Origin: Kribbella caucasensis
Lineage (GTDB): Bacteria; Actinomycetota; Actinomycetes; Propionibacteriales; Kribbellaceae
Length of the DNA: 64,000 bases
Assembly (NCBI RefSeq): GCF_004361855.1
Contig: NZ_SNWQ01000007.1
Coordinates: forward strand, 124,001 to 188,000
Direction: 5' to 3'
Shown here: piece after piece, positions 60,893-64,000 of the stretch
How the letters are laid out: each line of letters begins with the position of its first letter
Position numbering within the stretch: position 1 is the stretch's first letter
Program-made: the position numbers and the translations under genes
The notes under the pieces: model-generated
Databases searched by the model: none
Told to the model about the DNA's origin: nothing
What the model saw: the letters and a program-made list of their open reading frames with translations, nothing else

Positions 60893-62893
60893 ATGGTGTC
60901 GAGACGAACGTTCCTGGCGGGAAGCGGCGCGGTGGCGGCCGGGGGACTGGGCTGGGTCCAGTCGAGCAGCGCGTCGGCCGCAACTGGTGAGACGGCCCGG
61001 CGGCTGCTGCCGAGCTGCAACCGCCCGACGCACTTGCACTACGGCGATGTCAGCAAGCTGAGCGGTGGCGACCAGACACTGCTCACCACGTTGCAAGGGG
61101 TTGTCAATCGCAGTCGCCCCGAGCTCTACTTCCTCTTCTCGCCCGGCGGCACGGACGGTGTCGACGCGCGCTGGCTGCGCAACACCGGCGTCCCGACGAC
61201 CCAGTACGCCGATCCGCTGGACCTGGTTGCGCGGTACAAGAACCGTGTTCGTGGCGCGATCCTGCACGATCCCGCCGTACCGGACTCGCTCAACATCGCC
61301 ACCACCCTCGCGGGCCTGGAGAACGCGGTGGTCGCGGACGAGGCCCAGGCCCGTACCCACGGGCTGAAGGTGATCAAGGATCTGCGCGGCGTCTTCGACG
61401 GCGACCGGGTGAAGACGTACCGCTGGCAACTGGCGAACCTGTTCCCGCGCTGCAGTCATCAACTCCTCGCCGGCCTCCCGCCGACCATGGTGGTGCAGGC
61501 CGAGAACCTCACCTGGCATGAGATCGCCCGGGAGACCAGGCAGATCCGGGACTCGTCGAACCGCGGCAGCTACACGCTCGACGTATCGCCGGCGCTCGGC
61601 AAGGAGGCCGTGTACGTCCGCTTCCAGGACTCCTTCGGCGACGACGGCTGGGGCCCGTCCGTCACGTCGGTGTCGGCTGCCGCAAACGGTACGCCGCTGG
61701 CGAGCTTCCTGGTCAACACTCCGGAAGAGGTGCCGTATCTCTTCGACGGGCTGAACTCCTCGATCGGTGGTGAGGCCAACCGGTTCAGTGACGGCGGCGG
61801 CTACTTCATCCACAAGTTTACCCCACCGGCCGGGACCACCTCTTTGACCGTGACAGTAGAGATGTGGAACCAGTACCTGGTGACCGCGACGGACACCGCG
61901 CCGACCCGGGTCGAGCCGTTCCCGTACTTCCGGGACTACGTGGTCGCCACCAAGTCACTCGTCAGCTGGCTTCCGCCGAACGGGCCGACGGGTGAGCTCC
62001 TGAAGGCACACTTCGACGCGGTGCCGCCGACCACGCCGTACGCCGGCTGGTTCTCCAACGACGTCGCGGGGGAGTGGAGCGGGGTCGACCTGGCCGCGCA
62101 GGGCGGGGTCGAGGTGCTGCCGGCCGACTTCTACATGAACGGCACGGTCCACTCCGGAGTGGTCGCGCCGATCTCCGACAAGGTCCGCAGCTTCACGCCG
62201 CTCAAGCCGGCGAACAAGATCTACGTCACCCTGACCTTCGGCGAGGGCGACAACGTGCAGTACTGCCAACGGCGGATGCGTGATCTGTGGGACGACCCGC
62301 GACGCGGCGAGGCGCCGGTCAACTGGACGGTCAGTCCGCTGCTCGCCGACATCGGCCCCGCCCTGCTCAGCCACTACCAGCGGACCGCGACGAAGTACGA
62401 CCTGCTGATCTGCGGACCGTCCGGCGCGGGATACAGCTACCCGGGTGCCTGGCCGGCCGACGAGGTGGACGAATACCTCAAGCTCTCCGGCCTCTACATG
62501 CGCCGGACCGGGATGAACCTCGTCTACGCCTACAACCATCGCGAGAACAACGCGTGGGTGCCGTTCTCGGAGACCATCGGCCGGTCGTACGCCGAGCACA
62601 CGCCGGTCCGCGGCATCATCCAGTCGTGGGAGGGCGGCGACCTACTCGTACGCCGGGGCGGGCTGCCCGTGATCGGCAACTTCTCCCCGCCCGGCAAGGC
62701 CGCGGAGTACAAGGCGGGTCTCGACAACCACACGAAGGACTGGACCGGTACGGCGCCGATGTTCATCGCCGGCGGGGTCAACGCCTGGTCCTGGACTCCG
62801 TCGGACGTCGCGGACCTGGCGAAACTACTGACCCCGCCGTACGAGCTTGTCCTGGGCAACGCTTTCTTCGACTTGCTCAACCGCGTTCTGTAG
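60893..62893 (+). CDS. Tat-exported GxGYxYP-family protein
   Basis: 666 residues from the ATG at 60893, with GGGGAG eight bases upstream; a GTG nine bases earlier is in frame. The N-terminus SRRTFLAGSGAVAAGGLGWV is a Tat signal, cut near ASA. Residues about 45-210 match the GxGYxYP N-terminal region (LTTLQGVVNRSRPELYFLF). About 228-335 looks like an inserted beta-sandwich (YVRFQDSFGDDGWGPSVTSV, YFIHKFTPPAGTTSLTVTVE). The family motif GAGYSYPG is at about 511-518, followed by AYNHRENNAW and WEGGDLLVRRGGLPVIGNFS. Related proteins are proposed glycan-active enzymes. LacI-type palindromes upstream fit a sugar-use gene. Confidence 0.85.
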   Translation: MVSRRTFLAGSGAVAAGGLGWVQSSSASAATGETARRLLPSCNRPTHLHYGDVSKLSGGDQTLLTTLQGVVNRSRPELYFLFSPGGTDGVDARWLRNTGVPTTQYADPLDLVARYKNRVRGAILHDPAVPDSLNIATTLAGLENAVVADEAQARTHGLKVIKDLRGVFDGDRVKTYRWQLANLFPRCSHQLLAGLPPTMVVQAENLTWHEIARETRQIRDSSNRGSYTLDVSPALGKEAVYVRFQDSFGDDGWGPSVTSVSAAANGTPLASFLVNTPEEVPYLFDGLNSSIGGEANRFSDGGGYFIHKFTPPAGTTSLTVTVEMWNQYLVTATDTAPTRVEPFPYFRDYVVATKSLVSWLPPNGPTGELLKAHFDAVPPTTPYAGWFSNDVAGEWSGVDLAAQGGVEVLPADFYMNGTVHSGVVAPISDKVRSFTPLKPANKIYVTLTFGEGDNVQYCQRRMRDLWDDPRRGEAPVNWTVSPLLADIGPALLSHYQRTATKYDLLICGPSGAGYSYPGAWPADEVDEYLKLSGLYMRRTGMNLVYAYNHRENNAWVPFSETIGRSYAEHTPVRGIIQSWEGGDLLVRRGGLPVIGNFSPPGKAAEYKAGLDNHTKDWTGTAPMFIAGGVNAWSWTPSDVADLAKLLTPPYELVLGNAFFDLLNRVL

Positions 62894-62898
62894 CAGGG

Positions 62899-62941
62899 CA
62901 CGCTCCGGCGGGAGGGTCCGCCGGCCTCCCGCCGGAGCGTG
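62899..62941. terminator. Bidirectional 17-bp stem-loop
   Basis: CACGCTCCGGCGGGAGG (62899-62915) pairs exactly with CCTCCCGCCGGAGCGTG (62925-62941) around a nine-base loop. It fills the space between two convergent genes and should stop both. Confidence 0.88.
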
Positions 62942-62943
62942 GG

Positions 62944-64000
62944 TCAGCGGAACAACCGGTCGGCCTCGCGGAGTGTGTTGGCCGCGACCTGACGGCCCAG
63001 CGTCACTCCGACGAGGTCGGCCGTGCGGGTGTGGATGCCGGACCAGACGCGGGCGTCGACGTTCTCGGTGGTCAGTTGGCGCCAGTCGCTGTAGGTGCGC
63101 GTGACGCCTGGCGCGGTGGGGCTGCCGATCGTGTACGGCTTGGCGGTGCGCGCCCCGACGAGTGCGGTCAGCACCTGCTCGGCGGCGCCGGAGTATGTGT
63201 TGTGGCCGCTCGGGTAGTCAGGGTGCGCGGGCGTCGTGTGCAGGGGCGTCCACGTCGGATCGGCGGTGGTGCGGATCGCGGTGACCGGGCGCCAGAGTTG
63301 GTACGCGTACTTCGTGTCGGACGTCGCGATCTGCGTGTCCACCGACGCGACGTGGAACAGCGCGATCAGTTTCGCCCGCTCTACCAGGGGTTTGCGGGCG
63401 ATCTCGGCCAGTGCGACCCGGGACGGCGCGGTGTAGAGCACGTACGACGAGCCGAGCCAGAAGGTCGCCGTATCGGTCTGGGCCTGGGTTCGGGTGGTGC
63501 TGTCGACGGCACCATCAGCGCGGACCTCGGCCAGATCGCGGCGGTAGCGGCTGGAATCCAGCGCGGGCGGTGGTCCTGGGCGGTACTGGTCGGCCTGGCG
63601 CAGCAGGAACGGCTTCGCCAGCCGATTCCCGTACTGCGTTGCCGGGCTGAAGGTCGGCGGAGTGGGTTGCCAGATCCCGGGTGTGGCCGGCGGCGGAGTG
63701 AAGGGGACGTTGACCGAGGCGGGGTCGAGTCCGTCGTTCGCACGGGAGGCCAGGACGGTCTGCGCTTGACGGCGTCCCGCAGTCAGACCGGCCGACTCGG
63801 AGGATCCGTCGGGGATGCGGGCCAGGGTGGTCGTGAGGGACTGGTCGAGCTCGGTCTTGCGAGCCGGGACCAGGGTGACGAGGGTTTCGTGGATCGCGCC
63901 GGCGAGGGCGGCGTCGCGGTAGTCGTTCGGCCGCGACGTAGTCGGCGTACGGAGCAGGGCACGGGTGGCGGCCAGCCAGCCGATCGCCCAGGTGCGGTTG
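62944..64000 (-). CDS. Vanadium-dependent haloperoxidase/PAP2-type protein, C-terminal part (5' end outside window)
   Basis: The leftward frame is open from the window end to the stop at 62944 (about 351 residues). The PAP2-type active site is in place: Lys/Tyr region KYAYQLWRPVTAIR, the Ser-Gly-His phosphate/vanadate loop in HPDYPSGHNTYSGAA, and Arg/His in RVWSGIHTRTADLVG. The spacing is that of bacterial vanadium haloperoxidase-like proteins rather than small PAP2 phosphatases. The upstream part (PPPATPGIWQPTPPTFSPA, LLRQADQYRPGPPPAL) is also typical of that group. Whether it binds vanadate or acts as a phosphatase cannot be told. N-terminus, including any signal peptide, is not in the window. 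Confidence 0.85.
   Translation of the reverse strand, partial: NRTWAIGWLAATRALLRTPTTSRPNDYRDAALAGAIHETLVTLVPARKTELDQSLTTTLARIPDGSSESAGLTAGRRQAQTVLASRANDGLDPASVNVPFTPPPATPGIWQPTPPTFSPATQYGNRLAKPFLLRQADQYRPGPPPALDSSRYRRDLAEVRADGAVDSTTRTQAQTDTATFWLGSSYVLYTAPSRVALAEIARKPLVERAKLIALFHVASVDTQIATSDTKYAYQLWRPVTAIRTTADPTWTPLHTTPAHPDYPSGHNTYSGAAEQVLTALVGARTAKPYTIGSPTAPGVTRTYSDWRQLTTENVDARVWSGIHTRTADLVGVTLGRQVAANTLREADRLFR

Overview
The window is high-GC, gene-dense DNA with many GTG/TTG starts and 1-4 base stop/start overlaps. Gene order is that of an actinobacterium: ruvC-ruvA-ruvB-yajC-secD-secF-apt-relA, then a DUF349 protein, a metallo-hydrolase, hisS and aspS; elsewhere a pdxR-like gene, pdxS, pdxT and yebC. 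Protein style suggests Kribbella or a close relative, but the genus is inferred, not shown. No rRNA, tRNA or CRISPR array was seen.

Layout. 1-7.9 kb: end of an aldehyde dehydrogenase, a PLP dehydratase, a small unknown protein, an ATP-grasp protein, a leftward operon of three glycosyl-transfer genes (GT2, a nucleotidyltransferase-like/methyltransferase fusion, a GT-C membrane enzyme) and a rightward response regulator/histidine kinase pair. 8.2-16.7 kb: a polymorphic-toxin island with a 2218-residue secreted RHS protein, a candidate immunity gene, a terminator, a decayed integrase tail, an orphan toxin-tip-like gene and two small membrane proteins. Its 3' part looks lower in GC. 17-26.5 kb: a zinc-ribbon epimerase overlapping MTA phosphorylase, a LemA-like protein with an ECF sigma factor, a PolI-type polymerase without 5' nuclease, a secreted repeat protein, and the vitamin B6 genes followed by yebC.

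27.3-39.2 kb: one leftward catabolic locus resembling Bacillus lplABC-yetA and the yes genes. It has a LacI regulator, DUF1961 (YesU-like), DUF624 (YesL-like), a lipoprotein binding protein, two permeases and two YetA/exo-rhamnogalacturonan-lyase-like enzymes, one with a Tat signal and one without. LacI-type operator sequences lie in front of lacI and the DUF624 gene. The likely flow is outside cleavage, ABC import, then inside cleavage, under LacI control.

39.3-56.4 kb: a DUF4442 protein, an Eis-type acetyltransferase, then the housekeeping block for Holliday junction resolution, Sec export, adenine salvage, (p)ppGpp and two tRNA synthetases. It is interrupted by a frameshifted DUF559-type gene. 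56.5-64 kb: a GntR regulator with a proline iminopeptidase-like hydrolase sharing a GTATACGA site, DUF2254, an AraC/VOC pair, a YtrA-type GntR, a Tat-exported GxGYxYP protein behind two LacI-type palindromes, and the C-terminal part of a vanadium-haloperoxidase-like gene cut by the window end.
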